Shown: positions 44,165 to 53,378, numbered from the stretch's first letter. The stretch: 64,000 nt of DNA from Terripilifer sp031921685 (GCF_031921685.1 NZ_JAPDHU010000001.1:1612001-1676000); one strand, 5' to 3'. Numbers and translations: made by a program. Notes: generated by a model from the letters alone, not told the origin.

Positions 44165-45451
44165 ATGCTGAAGCAAGAGCAAAACGAATTCATCACGCGC
44201 ACGGGGCCCGGCACCCCGATGGGCAATTTGTTCCGCTGCTATTGGATTCCGGCGCTGCTGGCGAGCGAGCTGTCGGAGCCGGATGGCCCGCCGGTGCGCG
44301 TGAAACTGCTGTCGGAGCGTCTGCTGGCGTTCCGGGATTCGCAAGGCCGCCTCGGTCTCGTCGATGAATTCTGCGCCCATCGCGGCGTCTCGCTGTGGTT
44401 CGGCCGCAATGAGGACTGCGGCCTGCGCTGCCCCTATCACGGCTGGAAATACGACGTGAACGGCCAATGCGTCGATGTGCCTTCCGAGCCGGAAGAATCC
44501 GGCTATGCCAAGAAGGTCAAATTGAAATCCTATCCGCTGGTCGAGCGTGGTGGCATTCTGTGGACCTATCTGGGGCCGCCGGAACGCCAGCCCGAACTGC
44601 CGGAGTTCGAATTCTGCGTGGTGCGCGACGAACAGCGTTTCGTCAGCAAGCGGTTGCAGGAATCGAACTGGCTGCAGGGGATGGAGGGCGGCATCGATTC
44701 CAGCCATTCGTCCTGGCTGCATCGCGGCGATTTCGAACATGATCCGCTGATCAAGGGCGCCGGCGGCAACAAATATAATTTCGGCGATCTGTCGCCGGTC
44801 TTCGAAGTGGTCGAAAGCGCCGGCGGCCTCTTCATCGGTGCGCGCCGCAATGCGGAGAACGACAATTACTACTGGCGCATCACGCCTTGGGTGATGCCGA
44901 GCTATACGGCGGTGCCGCCGCGCGGCGATCATCCGATGCACGGCCACTTCTGGATTCCCATCGACGACGAGAATTGCTGGGTGTGGAGTTACGATTATCA
45001 TCCGGCGCGCGATCTGACTCATGCGGAGCGCGATGCGATGCGCCGTGGTCTCGGCATTCATGTGAAATATGTGCCCGGCACGTTCACGCCGCTCGCCAAC
45101 AAGCATAACAACTACCTGATGGATCGCGTGGCGCAGCGCGAAGGCCGCTATTTCAGCGGCATCGAGGGCATTGCCGTGCAGGATGCTTCCTTGCAGGAAA
45201 GCATGGGCGCCGTCTGCGACCGAACCAAGGAAAATCTGGTTGGCACCGACAACGGTATCATCATGGCGCGGCACCGGCTGATGCGTGCGGCCAAGCAGCT
45301 CGCCGAAAAAGGCACGTTGCCGCCGGGTGTCGATGTGGAACATCAGAAAATCCGTTCCGCCGCTCTGTTGCTGCCGAAGGACGCGGCCTTCCAGCAAGGC
45401 GCTAAGGAAGCACTCATCGCCAAGCTGGGACAGCCGCAGGTCACCGTGTGA
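44165..45451 (+). CDS. Rieske non-heme iron oxygenase, phthalate 4,5-dioxygenase-like
   Basis: The start at ATG 44165 (MLKQEQNEFITRTGPGTPMG) matches the family N-terminus; a GTG two codons upstream is possible. The 428-residue protein has a Rieske centre (Cys70, His72, Cys89, His92 in FCAHRGVSL...RCPYHGWKYD). A catalytic domain follows with the iron-binding segment GIDSSHSSWLHRGDF. Relatives include phthalate dioxygenase and other ring-hydroxylating or O-demethylating enzymes that need a separate reductase. Its stop overlaps the start of the dehydrogenase gene. No dedicated reductase is encoded next to it. Confidence 0.9.
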   Translation: MLKQEQNEFITRTGPGTPMGNLFRCYWIPALLASELSEPDGPPVRVKLLSERLLAFRDSQGRLGLVDEFCAHRGVSLWFGRNEDCGLRCPYHGWKYDVNGQCVDVPSEPEESGYAKKVKLKSYPLVERGGILWTYLGPPERQPELPEFEFCVVRDEQRFVSKRLQESNWLQGMEGGIDSSHSSWLHRGDFEHDPLIKGAGGNKYNFGDLSPVFEVVESAGGLFIGARRNAENDNYYWRITPWVMPSYTAVPPRGDHPMHGHFWIPIDDENCWVWSYDYHPARDLTHAERDAMRRGLGIHVKYVPGTFTPLANKHNNYLMDRVAQREGRYFSGIEGIAVQDASLQESMGAVCDRTKENLVGTDNGIIMARHRLMRAAKQLAEKGTLPPGVDVEHQKIRSAALLLPKDAAFQQGAKEALIAKLGQPQVTV

Positions 45452-46566
45452 TGGCGATGACAGCGTCCAGCGTTCTTGCCGCGGTCACACCGGCGCCGGG
45501 GCAGATCGAACTGCGGGAAGTCGCGCGTCCTTCGGAAGCGCTCGACGGCGGCTTGTTGAAAGTCGCGGTCACGGGCGTGTGCGGCAGCGATTGGGAGTTC
45601 TACCAGACATTTCCGAAACAGCGCGGCGCTGTCATTCTCGGCCATGAAACGGTTGGCTGGATCGAACGCGCCAGCCGCTCGAGCCTCGACCGCTGGGGGC
45701 TGGCCGAAGGCGATCTCGTCGCGCTGGAAGAGTATATCCCTTGTACCCATTGCGCGGCTTGTCGTTCGGGCGAGTTTCGCTCATGCCGCGCCACCGAATG
45801 GCGGTCCGGCGGCTTGCGCTACGGCGCGACGGAACTCGGCCGCGATCCGGGCCTGTGGGGCGGCTATGCGCAGGCGCAGTATCTGCATCCCAACACCGTC
45901 TTCCATCGCGTTCCAACAGGTCTCGATCCGAAATACGCGGCGCTGGCTCTGCCGGTGGCCAACGGGATCGAGTGGACCTATCTGCAAGGTCGTGCCGGCC
46001 CGGGCGAGACGGTGATCATTCAGGGGCCGGGCCAGCAGGGCCTCGCCTGCGTCGCTGCCGCCAAAGAGGCGGGCGCCGCCAAGGTCATCGTCACCGGACT
46101 GTCGACGCCGAACGATCGTGCGCGTTTGCAGATGGCGAAACTGCTCGGTGCCGATCATACGATCGAACTGGGTGACGAGGATCTGCTGGAGACCGTCGCT
46201 GAACTCACCGGCGGCCAGATGGCCGACCTGGTTCTCGATTGCGCCGGTGTCGAAGCGTCCTTTCTAGCGTCGTTTCATCTCGTGCGCCGCTATGGGCGCG
46301 TTGTGTTGGGCGGCCATCTGAAGAATCCGGTTGCCAACTTCAATGCCAATCGGATCGTCGCGCAATATCTCACCGTCAAAGGGGTACGCGGCCATAGCTA
46401 TCAGGCGGTGGAACATGCGCTCGCCATGCTGGCGGCGGATCGGCACAATCTGCGCAAGCTGAGCACGCATACGTTTCCGCTGGCCGAGACGGACACGGCG
46501 CTCCAGTGTCTCGTTGGCAAAGGGCTGCCCGGCGCGATCCATTGCACCGTCAGCCCACTGCAATAA
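45451..46566 (+). CDS. Zinc-dependent medium-chain alcohol dehydrogenase family protein
   Basis: This 371-residue MDR protein has catalytic zinc ligands Cys44 (VCGSDWEF) and His65-Glu66 (GHETVG). The structural zinc uses Cys98, 101, 104 and 112 (CTHCAACRSGEFRSC). The Rossmann motif is IIQGPGQQGLACVAAA. The start overlaps the Rieske stop by one base (TGATG). It may oxidise the dihydrodiol or alcohol made by the oxygenase, or supply another step; the substrate is not evident. Confidence 0.9.
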   Translation: MAMTASSVLAAVTPAPGQIELREVARPSEALDGGLLKVAVTGVCGSDWEFYQTFPKQRGAVILGHETVGWIERASRSSLDRWGLAEGDLVALEEYIPCTHCAACRSGEFRSCRATEWRSGGLRYGATELGRDPGLWGGYAQAQYLHPNTVFHRVPTGLDPKYAALALPVANGIEWTYLQGRAGPGETVIIQGPGQQGLACVAAAKEAGAAKVIVTGLSTPNDRARLQMAKLLGADHTIELGDEDLLETVAELTGGQMADLVLDCAGVEASFLASFHLVRRYGRVVLGGHLKNPVANFNANRIVAQYLTVKGVRGHSYQAVEHALAMLAADRHNLRKLSTHTFPLAETDTALQCLVGKGLPGAIHCTVSPLQ

Positions 46567-46598
46567 ATCCATAACAGTCAAACGGGAGGAGACGCCCC

Positions 46599-47609
46599 AT
46601 GGGGGCCAATAATAAGCCGTCGAGACTCGTCGCCAGTCTGGCGATCTCCGACAATCCACGCACATGGCCAATCATCGACGGGCGGATCACGATCGACGGT
46701 GTCGACGTGCGCACCACGGTTCTGCATCCCTCGGAAATGTTCTGGCGTCAGCTCAAATATGCCGAGTTCGATATTTCCGAAATGTCGATCTCCTCGCTGA
46801 TGATCGCGGCGTCCAAGGGCGATCGCACCTGGGTCGCCATCCCGGTCTTCACGATGCGCAGTTTCTTCCAGACGTGGGGATTCAAGCGGCTCGATCGCGG
46901 CATCGTCACGCCGGCCGATCTCGTCGGCAAACGCGTCGGCGTGCCGGAATATCAGCAGACCTCGGCGATCTGGTCGCGCGGCATTTTCAAGGATCGCTAT
47001 GGCCTCGATCAGCGCGACGTCGAATGGTTCATGGAGCGCGTGCCCGGCAAGAGCCATGGCGGTTCGACCGGATTCCAGCCGCCGCAAGGGGTGCGCATCC
47101 AGCAAATCCCATCGACCACGAATATCGGCGAAATGCTCGTCAAGGGCGAGCTCGATGCGACGCTGCTTTATCTCACAGACAAAAACCTCGTCGATCGCAG
47201 CCGTATCGACATCACGCAGGACGCCAACATCGGGCCGATTTTCGCCGACAATCTGCGTGAGGGGCAGAATTATCTTAAGGACACCGGCATCTTTCCGATC
47301 AATCACACGCTGGTCGTGCGGCGGTCCCTGCTGGAAGAAAATCCCTGGCTCGGCCTGAACATCCTGAAGGCCTTCGAGCGCGCGAAAGCTCTGACGCAAA
47401 GCCGAATGATCGAAATGGCCGAGCCCTGGCAGACCAGCGCGCTCGATGCCTCAGCCGGACCGCTTTTGCAGAGCGATCCGATGCCCTATGGCATCAAGAG
47501 AAACAGAACTGTTCTGGAGACGCTGGCGCGCTATCTCTGCGAACAGGGGCTGACACCCAAGCCCTGCGCCTTGGAAGACATCTTCCTGAAACAGGCGCTG
47601 GATCTTTAA
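46599..47609 (+). CDS. 4,5-dihydroxyphthalate decarboxylase-like protein
   Basis: This 336-residue protein has the periplasmic-binding-protein-like fold of the 4,5-dihydroxyphthalate decarboxylase group and has no signal peptide. Typical segments are FDISEMSISSLMIAASKGDRTWVAIPVF near the start, LVGKRVGVPEYQQTSAIWSRGIFKDRYG in the middle and GIFPINHTLVVRR towards the end. GGGAGGAGA lies 6 nt before the ATG. Coming after a phthalate-dioxygenase-like gene, decarboxylation of a dihydroxylated aromatic acid is a reasonable role. The same fold also occurs in ABC-type binding proteins, so the assignment is not certain. Confidence 0.78.
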   Translation: MGANNKPSRLVASLAISDNPRTWPIIDGRITIDGVDVRTTVLHPSEMFWRQLKYAEFDISEMSISSLMIAASKGDRTWVAIPVFTMRSFFQTWGFKRLDRGIVTPADLVGKRVGVPEYQQTSAIWSRGIFKDRYGLDQRDVEWFMERVPGKSHGGSTGFQPPQGVRIQQIPSTTNIGEMLVKGELDATLLYLTDKNLVDRSRIDITQDANIGPIFADNLREGQNYLKDTGIFPINHTLVVRRSLLEENPWLGLNILKAFERAKALTQSRMIEMAEPWQTSALDASAGPLLQSDPMPYGIKRNRTVLETLARYLCEQGLTPKPCALEDIFLKQALDL

Positions 47610-47625
47610 AGATGAGACGACCCGA

Positions 47626-48750
47626 TCAGTTGATCGGGTCGAGCACCTGCTTGTGCGGTACGACATTGGTGAAGCGCGGCATGACCTCGCGTGCGAACAA
47701 GCGCATGGAGGCTTCGGAAATGTACCGCGTCTCGCCCGGCCATTCGCCGAGGAAGCGCACCAGCAGATGATTGATGCCGAGATCGGCGAGCTCCTGCACG
47801 CGTTTGGCGACCATATCCGGCGTGCCGGCGATCAATTCGTGCATGTCGCCGCCGGCGGCATAAGCATTGGGTGTCGACTCGTTCGCCTTCTTGTGAACGA
47901 CCGGGCCGTGCAGCGGACCATGCTCGCTGATGTATTTCTGGCGCATGGCGAGATGTTCGGCGCGGGCCAATTGGGCGCGTGCCTGGGCTTCTTCCTCGGT
48001 GTCGGCGACGACGACGGCGAGCCAGTCGCAAGTGCACCAGCGCTGGCATTCGTCGATCACGGGCTGCGGATGCTGCGCGGCGATCAGCGCTTCGCGATAC
48101 ATGCGGATCTGGTCTTCGAGTGGTGACTCGGATCCGAACGTGCCCAGGAAGGCCGGCAGGCCGCGTTGCGCCGCCTTGATGACGGAGGCATCGCGGCTCG
48201 CGGTGCGAATGACGGTCGGATGGTGCTTGCGATAAGGCGCGGGCGTGACGCGGCGGCGCACCGTGCCTTTATAGACCGGCGTGTCGATGATCAGGTCCGG
48301 ATCGCCGGTCTTGAAATCCCACAGGCGTTCCATGGTCACCAGCGCGTCTTCCGCCGCCTTGCCCGAGCTGTGGTATTCGGCGGTCAGGCCCATCCCTAAG
48401 GGTTCGAGGCCGGCGAAGCCGCTGCCGAGACCATAGAGCGTGCGCCCCTTGGTGAGCTGATCGAGCTGGTTCATGCTCTCGACCAGGCGGACGGGGTGGT
48501 AATAGGGGATCGAAAGCACGCCGAAGCCGAGATAGCGATCCGGGCCGATCTGCGGCGCGATATAGGCGGCGAACTGGATCGGATTGCTGTGCCAGGCGCC
48601 GCGGAAATGATGTTCGGTGAACCAGGGATTGTAGCCAAGCTCGGCGGCCAGCAGGGATTGTTCGACGGCGATGCCGAGAATGCGTTCGTCATTCGCCGGG
48701 CTGTCGTCGACCGCGGTGTACATCGTCAAAACCATGGTCGAGAAATCCAT
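47626..48750 (-). CDS. LLM-class (luciferase-like) flavin-dependent oxidoreductase
   Basis: This 374-residue TIM-barrel protein shows the bacterial luciferase-like pattern: ERILGIAVEQSLLAAELGYNPWFTEHHF at the N-terminus, LGFGVLSIPYYHPVRLVESMNQLDQLTKGRTLYGLGSG, and AGTPDMVAKRVQELADLGINHLLVRF near the C-terminus. Members use reduced flavin for monooxygenation or dehydrogenation. It is convergent with the decarboxylase-like gene; a short perfect hairpin spans their ends (47618-47641). The flavin reductase partner is not nearby. Confidence 0.9.
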   Translation of the reverse strand: MDFSTMVLTMYTAVDDSPANDERILGIAVEQSLLAAELGYNPWFTEHHFRGAWHSNPIQFAAYIAPQIGPDRYLGFGVLSIPYYHPVRLVESMNQLDQLTKGRTLYGLGSGFAGLEPLGMGLTAEYHSSGKAAEDALVTMERLWDFKTGDPDLIIDTPVYKGTVRRRVTPAPYRKHHPTVIRTASRDASVIKAAQRGLPAFLGTFGSESPLEDQIRMYREALIAAQHPQPVIDECQRWCTCDWLAVVVADTEEEAQARAQLARAEHLAMRQKYISEHGPLHGPVVHKKANESTPNAYAAGGDMHELIAGTPDMVAKRVQELADLGINHLLVRFLGEWPGETRYISEASMRLFAREVMPRFTNVVPHKQVLDPIN

Positions 48751-48901
48751 CGCGTGGCATCCCCATTGCTGTGTGTATTTTAGTGTGAAGCTGAAGGTAG
48801 TAGACTAGGCGGTACCAAATGTACATGCAGCGGGCGGGCGCCTCGCCGTTTTGTGACATGGCTTGTAGGGCTTGAAAGCCGGGCCGACGCCGATAGAACC
48901 G

Positions 48902-49054
48902 TCAGTCCCGCGTGGAACGATAGGCTGTGATCAAAGCCGCGGCCGTGACCGTTCCGATGATGACGAACGAGCCGAGATAGATCAGGAAATCCCGCTCGTC
49001 GCGGACATCAAGCGGATGCCATGCAAGCGTGATCGCGTACAGCATGCCGGTCAT
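48902..49054 (-). CDS. 50-residue single-pass membrane protein
   Basis: The ATG at 49054 overlaps the stop of the preceding small gene as ATGA. The product has one clear transmembrane segment (FLIYLGSFVIIGTVTAAALITAY, split here as residues about 22-45) after a short N-terminal part that includes HPLDVRDERD, and a basic end YRSTRD. It matches no family that I know. Coupling to its neighbour supports it as a real gene. Confidence 0.55.
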   Translation of the reverse strand: MTGMLYAITLAWHPLDVRDERDFLIYLGSFVIIGTVTAAALITAYRSTRD

Positions 49055-49314
49055 TTGAGCCGCTGATCACGCTGCCGCAGGCCGTTCGCCGTGAGGCAAT
49101 ACCAGCCGCTGGGATATTGGGTGATATAGCCCCGCAGGCCCGCGATCAGGTAGCCGCCAAAGCAGATGCAGATCGTTCCGATCGATGTAGCGTAGCGATC
49201 GGAGATGCGGAAAACGCAGGTCGCATCGTCGGCCGCGCCATGCATGAGAATGGCCGTGACGCCGTCCTGCCAACGCAGTTTCGGCTTCATTTGCGGTTCC
49301 ACTTGCGGCTCCAC
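49051..49314 (-). CDS. 87-residue hypothetical protein, probably membrane-associated
   Basis: A GTG at 49314 lies 7 nt after AGGAG and gives 87 residues, with one hydrophobic region (SIGTICICFGGYLIAGL) and a C-terminal YPSGWYCLTANGL. An overlapping ATG at 49316, also placed well for the same AGGAG, encodes only nine residues. Its TGA overlaps the ATG at 49290, so a leader-peptide arrangement is an alternative. The stop overlaps the next small membrane protein. Function unknown. Confidence 0.5.
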   Translation of the reverse strand: MEPQVEPQMKPKLRWQDGVTAILMHGAADDATCVFRISDRYATSIGTICICFGGYLIAGLRGYITQYPSGWYCLTANGLRQRDQRLK

Positions 49315-49363
49315 ATGACTTCTCCTGCATTCAGATGGCTGCGGCGCCGGGACGACATTGGTC

Positions 49364-49639
49364 TCAGTCAGGCTTTTGCAGGGGAGCGGCCTGTCGGGGC
49401 GGGCTGGCGGGGCGGTCCAGCAGCTCTTCGACCAAAGCGAAGATTTCGAGTTCGGAAATGTCGGCGCCGTCATCGGCCAGTGTCTGCGCTGTTTGATTCA
49501 GCCGGCGGATAAATCGTGCGCCGAAGCTTTCGTCCGTCTCCTCGATCGTCCGAACCAAGCACAGGATGAGGGCTACAAGAGCGGACTTCGTGGATTCGAG
49601 TTCGTGTCCAAGGTTCATGCGATCTGGTCTTGCCGACAT
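49364..49639 (-). CDS. Small hypothetical helical protein
   Basis: A roughly 91-residue helical protein: MNLGHELESTKSALVAL, ARFIRRLNQTAQTLADDG and ISELEIFALVEELLD are amphipathic. The start is uncertain (ATGs at 49639 or 49618, or a GTG at 49663), because none has a clear ribosome site. It is the first of three small genes transcribed away from the response-regulator gene. No family recognised. Confidence 0.45.
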   Translation of the reverse strand: MSARPDRMNLGHELESTKSALVALILCLVRTIEETDESFGARFIRRLNQTAQTLADDGADISELEIFALVEELLDRPASPPRQAAPLQKPD

Positions 49640-49868
49640 GCCAATGCCGTTCGCTGGGAGCACCGAGGCGTCCGATATGCGTCCGAGATTTTTGGTGAGG
49701 TTTCTTCGAAAGTGCGTAGACGCGAGTGTACGGCGGGCCAGTCGCGTGCCGTGTTAAGAAATATTAAGAAATGTACTGGTGGTTGCGTCGCAGCGTTTTG
49801 TAGGACTACGACTGGCTCAGGGCTTATGTGCTATAACCCTTCCACAGCCAAGTCAGGCAACGTCTCTC

Positions 49869-50603
49869 GTGTCCACGCCATCCTCCGCACAGGCAGGCAA
49901 AAGAATACTCTGCGTCGAGGATGACGCGGAGATCGCGCGCATGTTGGCGGAAACTTTGGACGCGAACGGCTTCTCGGCCGCCTTCGTCGGTTCGGCGAAA
50001 CTGATGGATCAGCGCCTGCTGCAAGATCGCTACGATCTGATCCTGCTCGATATCATGTTGCCGGGCGAAGACGGGTTGAGTATTTGCCGGCGCCTGCGCG
50101 CCAGTTCGAACATTCCCATCATCATGGTCACCGCGCGCGGTGAGGAGATCGATCGCATCCTCGGTCTTGAGCTGGGCGCCGATGATTACATCACAAAGCC
50201 GTTCAGCTCGCGGGAGCTTGTCGCGCGTGTGCGCGCGCTGCTGCGCCGGACGGAAACGTTCGCCATCTCCATCGGCCTGCAATCGCGCACGCTCTCCTTC
50301 GCCGGCTGGTCGATCAATCCGATGACGCGGGAGCTGCATGATCCCACCGGCTTGCAGATTACGCTGACGAGCGTCGAATTCGACCTGCTGCTGGCGCTGT
50401 GCCGGAATGCGGGCAAGCTGATGTCGCGCGAACAGTTGATCGAACTCGTGCACGGCGGTCTCGCAAATTCCATCGAACGCAGCATCGACGTTCACATCAG
50501 CCGCATCCGCCAGAAGATCGAGCCTGATCCGAAGGGCCGGTCGATGATCAAAACGATCAGGCTCGGCGGCTATCTGTTCTCGCCGAAAGTGGATGTCGTC
50601 TGA
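49869..50603 (+). CDS. OmpR-family response regulator
   Basis: This 244-residue protein has a receiver domain (about 10-125): the acidic pair in VEDDAEIARML, phosphoacceptor Asp61 in LLDIMLPGEDG, Thr in MVTARG and Lys in YITKPFSSRE. A winged-helix DNA-binding domain follows (about 145-240), ending KTIRLGGYLF. A GTG at 49869 is taken as start since the domain begins 10 residues later; the frame is open to 49779 and no strong ribosome site marks either. The stop overlaps the kinase ATG by one base. Confidence 0.9.
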   Translation: MSTPSSAQAGKRILCVEDDAEIARMLAETLDANGFSAAFVGSAKLMDQRLLQDRYDLILLDIMLPGEDGLSICRRLRASSNIPIIMVTARGEEIDRILGLELGADDYITKPFSSRELVARVRALLRRTETFAISIGLQSRTLSFAGWSINPMTRELHDPTGLQITLTSVEFDLLLALCRNAGKLMSREQLIELVHGGLANSIERSIDVHISRIRQKIEPDPKGRSMIKTIRLGGYLFSPKVDVV

Positions 50604-51970
50604 TGCGTTGGCCGGATCGCCTGACGCCGCGCAGTATCACCGCCCAGATCGGGGTCGTCGTTGCCACTTCCGTTTTTCTCGGCCTCATCGCCTTCGCTTT
50701 GATCTTGTTTTTTATGATCGGTCCGCCGCCCAATCCGGGAAGTCCGCCGTTCTTGGGCTTGCGGATCGCGCAAATATCGAAACTGATCAAGGCGGCCAAG
50801 AGCGATGAGGAGATCGCTCTCATCGAGCAGTCGTTTCAGCATAGCGAGCTGTCCGTTAAGCGTGTGACGCTGGACGAGCTTGCGCCGATCGAGCAAGGGG
50901 GGCGTTCGCTATGGTCGCGCCTCGTCTTGCGGCGCGTGCTGATGGAGCCTGGCGTCGAGGTTCTCGACGGCGTTCGCTATCCCCATGGGCGTCCCGGGCA
51001 GATCATCGTGCGGCTGGATGATAAACATGCCCTGGTGTTTGGGACGGCCTTCGAACCGAGCCTGTTGCCACATGTTATCACCAAATCGGCGCTGTTGCTG
51101 ATGATCGTGATGATTTCCGTTTTGCTGATTTCGATTTATGCGCTGCGCTGGATCATCGCGCCGCTCAAACAGCTTGCCCGCGCGGCATCGGCCTTCGGTC
51201 AGTCGCCGTCGGCCTATCAACTGCTGGACCGGAAAGGGCCGCGCGAAATCGTGCGCGTGACCGATGCGCTGAACGACATGTCGGCGCGCATCCAAACGCT
51301 CATCGACAATCGCACGCGGATGCTGGCGGCCATCAGTCATGATCTCAGGACGCCGCTGACGCGATTGCGGTTGCGCGCCGAGAAGGTGGGAGAGGATGGG
51401 CTGCGCGCCGGCATGCTGGACGATCTCGTCAAAATAGGCCGCATGATCGACGAGACCCTGGAATTTCTGCGCGACGATTCTCAGTCGGAGACGGCGTCAC
51501 GCATCGATCTTTGCAGTTTACTGCAAACGATCTGCTCGGAATTTTCCGATGTCGGCTATACCGTCCGTTTCGAAGGGCCGGCCAGAATGGCCTATCAAGG
51601 GCGCCCGCGTGCTTTGTCGCGCGCGATCACCAATATCGTCGAGAATGCCACCAAGGTCGGCAGCGAGGTCATCGTTCAACTGTCGATCGCGCCATCAGGA
51701 GATATCGATATCGCCGTCAGCGATGACGGCCCCGGCATTCCCGAAGAGCTGCACGACAAAGTGTTCGAACCGTTCTTCAAAGCAGACGATGCGCGCTCGG
51801 CCGAGCCAGACAGTTTCGGTTTGGGGCTGTCGATCGCCAAGGACATCATCAGACGACACGGCGGCCGTATCGATCTGCGCCAGCGTGAGCCGAAAGGGCT
51901 GCAGGTTGCCGTTGTCCTGCCGCATGCCGATGACGTGCCGCGCGAGACGGAAAGCGGCGCGATCGCTTAA
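50603..51970 (+). CDS. Sensor histidine kinase
   Basis: This 455-residue kinase has a first transmembrane segment (about 13-38), a periplasmic sensor region of about 120 residues, and a second transmembrane segment (about 162-185). A HAMP linker follows, then the H box with phosphorylated His at about 246 (AAISHDLRTPLTRL), and N, D/F and G boxes (NIVENATK, VSDDGPGIPEEL, FGLGLSIAKDI). It is translationally coupled to the OmpR-type regulator. The signal is unknown. EnvZ-like sensors respond to envelope conditions. Confidence 0.93.
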   Translation: MRWPDRLTPRSITAQIGVVVATSVFLGLIAFALILFFMIGPPPNPGSPPFLGLRIAQISKLIKAAKSDEEIALIEQSFQHSELSVKRVTLDELAPIEQGGRSLWSRLVLRRVLMEPGVEVLDGVRYPHGRPGQIIVRLDDKHALVFGTAFEPSLLPHVITKSALLLMIVMISVLLISIYALRWIIAPLKQLARAASAFGQSPSAYQLLDRKGPREIVRVTDALNDMSARIQTLIDNRTRMLAAISHDLRTPLTRLRLRAEKVGEDGLRAGMLDDLVKIGRMIDETLEFLRDDSQSETASRIDLCSLLQTICSEFSDVGYTVRFEGPARMAYQGRPRALSRAITNIVENATKVGSEVIVQLSIAPSGDIDIAVSDDGPGIPEELHDKVFEPFFKADDARSAEPDSFGLGLSIAKDIIRRHGGRIDLRQREPKGLQVAVVLPHADDVPRETESGAIA

Positions 51971-52055
51971 CATAATTAATATAGCATCACTTGAGAGACC
52001 GGTCGTTCGAGGGCAAGAGGCGATGGCCTAACGCGTTGCTCCGGAACATGGCCTG

Positions 52056-52277
52056 ATGAATGCCCACGAGTCGCCCGATACGCCGACAACCTGTGATACA
52101 GCCGATCATCGCGACTGTCGGCGCGGCGTGATCGGTACCTTGTTCGCCAAAGCTTTCGCTCTCATCCTCGGCGGCTCTCTGCTTTGGTTCGACTCTATCG
52201 AAGCGGCTTTCGTCTGTTTTGGCGCAGCCTTTCTGTTTCTGGCTTTGGCCGCCTTTCTCTGGCGGGAGGAGGCGTAG
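52056..52277 (+). CDS. 73-residue membrane protein downstream of the histidine kinase
   Basis: A short hydrophilic N-terminus with Cys/His/Asp (TCDTADHRDCRRG) is followed by two hydrophobic segments (about 26-43 and 48-67) and WREEA at the end. No ribosome site stands out, and the family is not recognised. It may be co-transcribed with the two-component genes. Confidence 0.45.
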   Translation: MNAHESPDTPTTCDTADHRDCRRGVIGTLFAKAFALILGGSLLWFDSIEAAFVCFGAAFLFLALAAFLWREEA

Positions 52278-52289
52278 CGTGAACGACGA

Positions 52290-53339
52290 TCAGGCCGCCT
52301 GTTCCTCCGTTTCCGCTTCGATCAGACGGGCGATAACCTTGCGCATCGCCGCGCCACCCTGATCGCCCTGGAAATTCATCAGCGGCCGGCCGCTGCGATC
52401 GGCGCGGATCGCCTGCTGCTGGCGTTCGAGCATGTCGGCGTCTTCGTCGAAGGCGAGGCGGGTCAGCCGGTACATTTCGTCGGTGATGTGTTGATCGTCC
52501 AGCGCGACGGTGCGGCAGACCGACCAGAAATAATGGCTGGTTTCCTCGGTCTCGGGCGTCACGGAATTAAGTACAATGTGATGCGGCCGTTGCATCTCCT
52601 CGTGCGTGCCCGCGTGTTCGCCGCCGAGCACCACGGTGAAGAAGGCCGGGGCGAAGAAGTCGGAGGTCTGGAAACGATCGATCTTGTCGGTCGGCGCGAA
52701 GCGGCTGGTCATCAGCATGAAGCCCGAAGGCGAAATATCGCGCATGGTGCGGGAGCTGTGCACCCTGTCCCCCTCGATGGTGACGCGCAGCGGATTGTTG
52801 AACCAGCCGGTGCGCCCGCTGGCGCCAATGGTCGAGCGATGCACGAAGGCGAGATGGGTGAGGTCGGCCAGGTTGTCGAGAACCAGGAGGTAATTGGCCT
52901 TGACGTGATGATAGCCATGCACCGCCGTCCAGTCCGCGTAGGTATTGGCGCTCCAGATGTCGGGAATGCCGTCCGGTGTCGCGCGCTTATCATCGCCGAT
53001 CCAGGCAAAGATCATGTCGTGGCGCTCCAGTGCCGGGAAACGCGTCACCGTCATGCCGCGCGGCGGGATCACATCCTGGCTCGGGATATGGATGCAGCGG
53101 CCGTGAGCGTCGAACTGAGCGCCGTGATAGCCGCATTCGATCGCGCCATCGACGACGAAGCCCGAGGAAAGCGGCGCCTTGCGATGCGGACAGATGTCCT
53201 CCAGCACGGCGACCGCGCCGGCCTTGTCGCGAAACATGACGATGGGCGTATTGCAGATTGTGCGTGCCAGCGGCTTTTCGGTGAGTTCCGCCGAGGTGGC
53301 GATCGCATACCAGTGATTGACCGGATAGGAGCGGGCCAT
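52290..53339 (-). CDS. Rieske oxygenase, VanA (vanillate O-demethylase)-like
   Basis: This 349-residue protein has an N-terminal Rieske centre (Cys50, His52, Cys69, His72 in DICPHRKAPLSSG...ECGYHGAQFD). The catalytic domain has the mononuclear-iron region NLADLTHLAFVHRS. The length and pattern match VanA-type aryl O-demethylases and related aromatic-acid monooxygenases. AAGGA lies 7 nt before the ATG. It is the last gene of the minus-strand catabolic run. The small Rieske protein at 54935 may be its electron carrier. Confidence 0.9.
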   Translation of the reverse strand: MARSYPVNHWYAIATSAELTEKPLARTICNTPIVMFRDKAGAVAVLEDICPHRKAPLSSGFVVDGAIECGYHGAQFDAHGRCIHIPSQDVIPPRGMTVTRFPALERHDMIFAWIGDDKRATPDGIPDIWSANTYADWTAVHGYHHVKANYLLVLDNLADLTHLAFVHRSTIGASGRTGWFNNPLRVTIEGDRVHSSRTMRDISPSGFMLMTSRFAPTDKIDRFQTSDFFAPAFFTVVLGGEHAGTHEEMQRPHHIVLNSVTPETEETSHYFWSVCRTVALDDQHITDEMYRLTRLAFDEDADMLERQQQAIRADRSGRPLMNFQGDQGGAAMRKVIARLIEAETEEQAA

Positions 53340-53378
53340 GGCTTTGTCCTTCGGTAGGAGTTCAGCGAAATCGTTGGG

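Noticed and set aside
47618..47641. Perfect 11-bp hairpin between the decarboxylase-like and LLM genes as a terminator
   Set aside because: Only a 2-nt loop and no T run, and it overlaps the LLM coding end; kept only as a remark.
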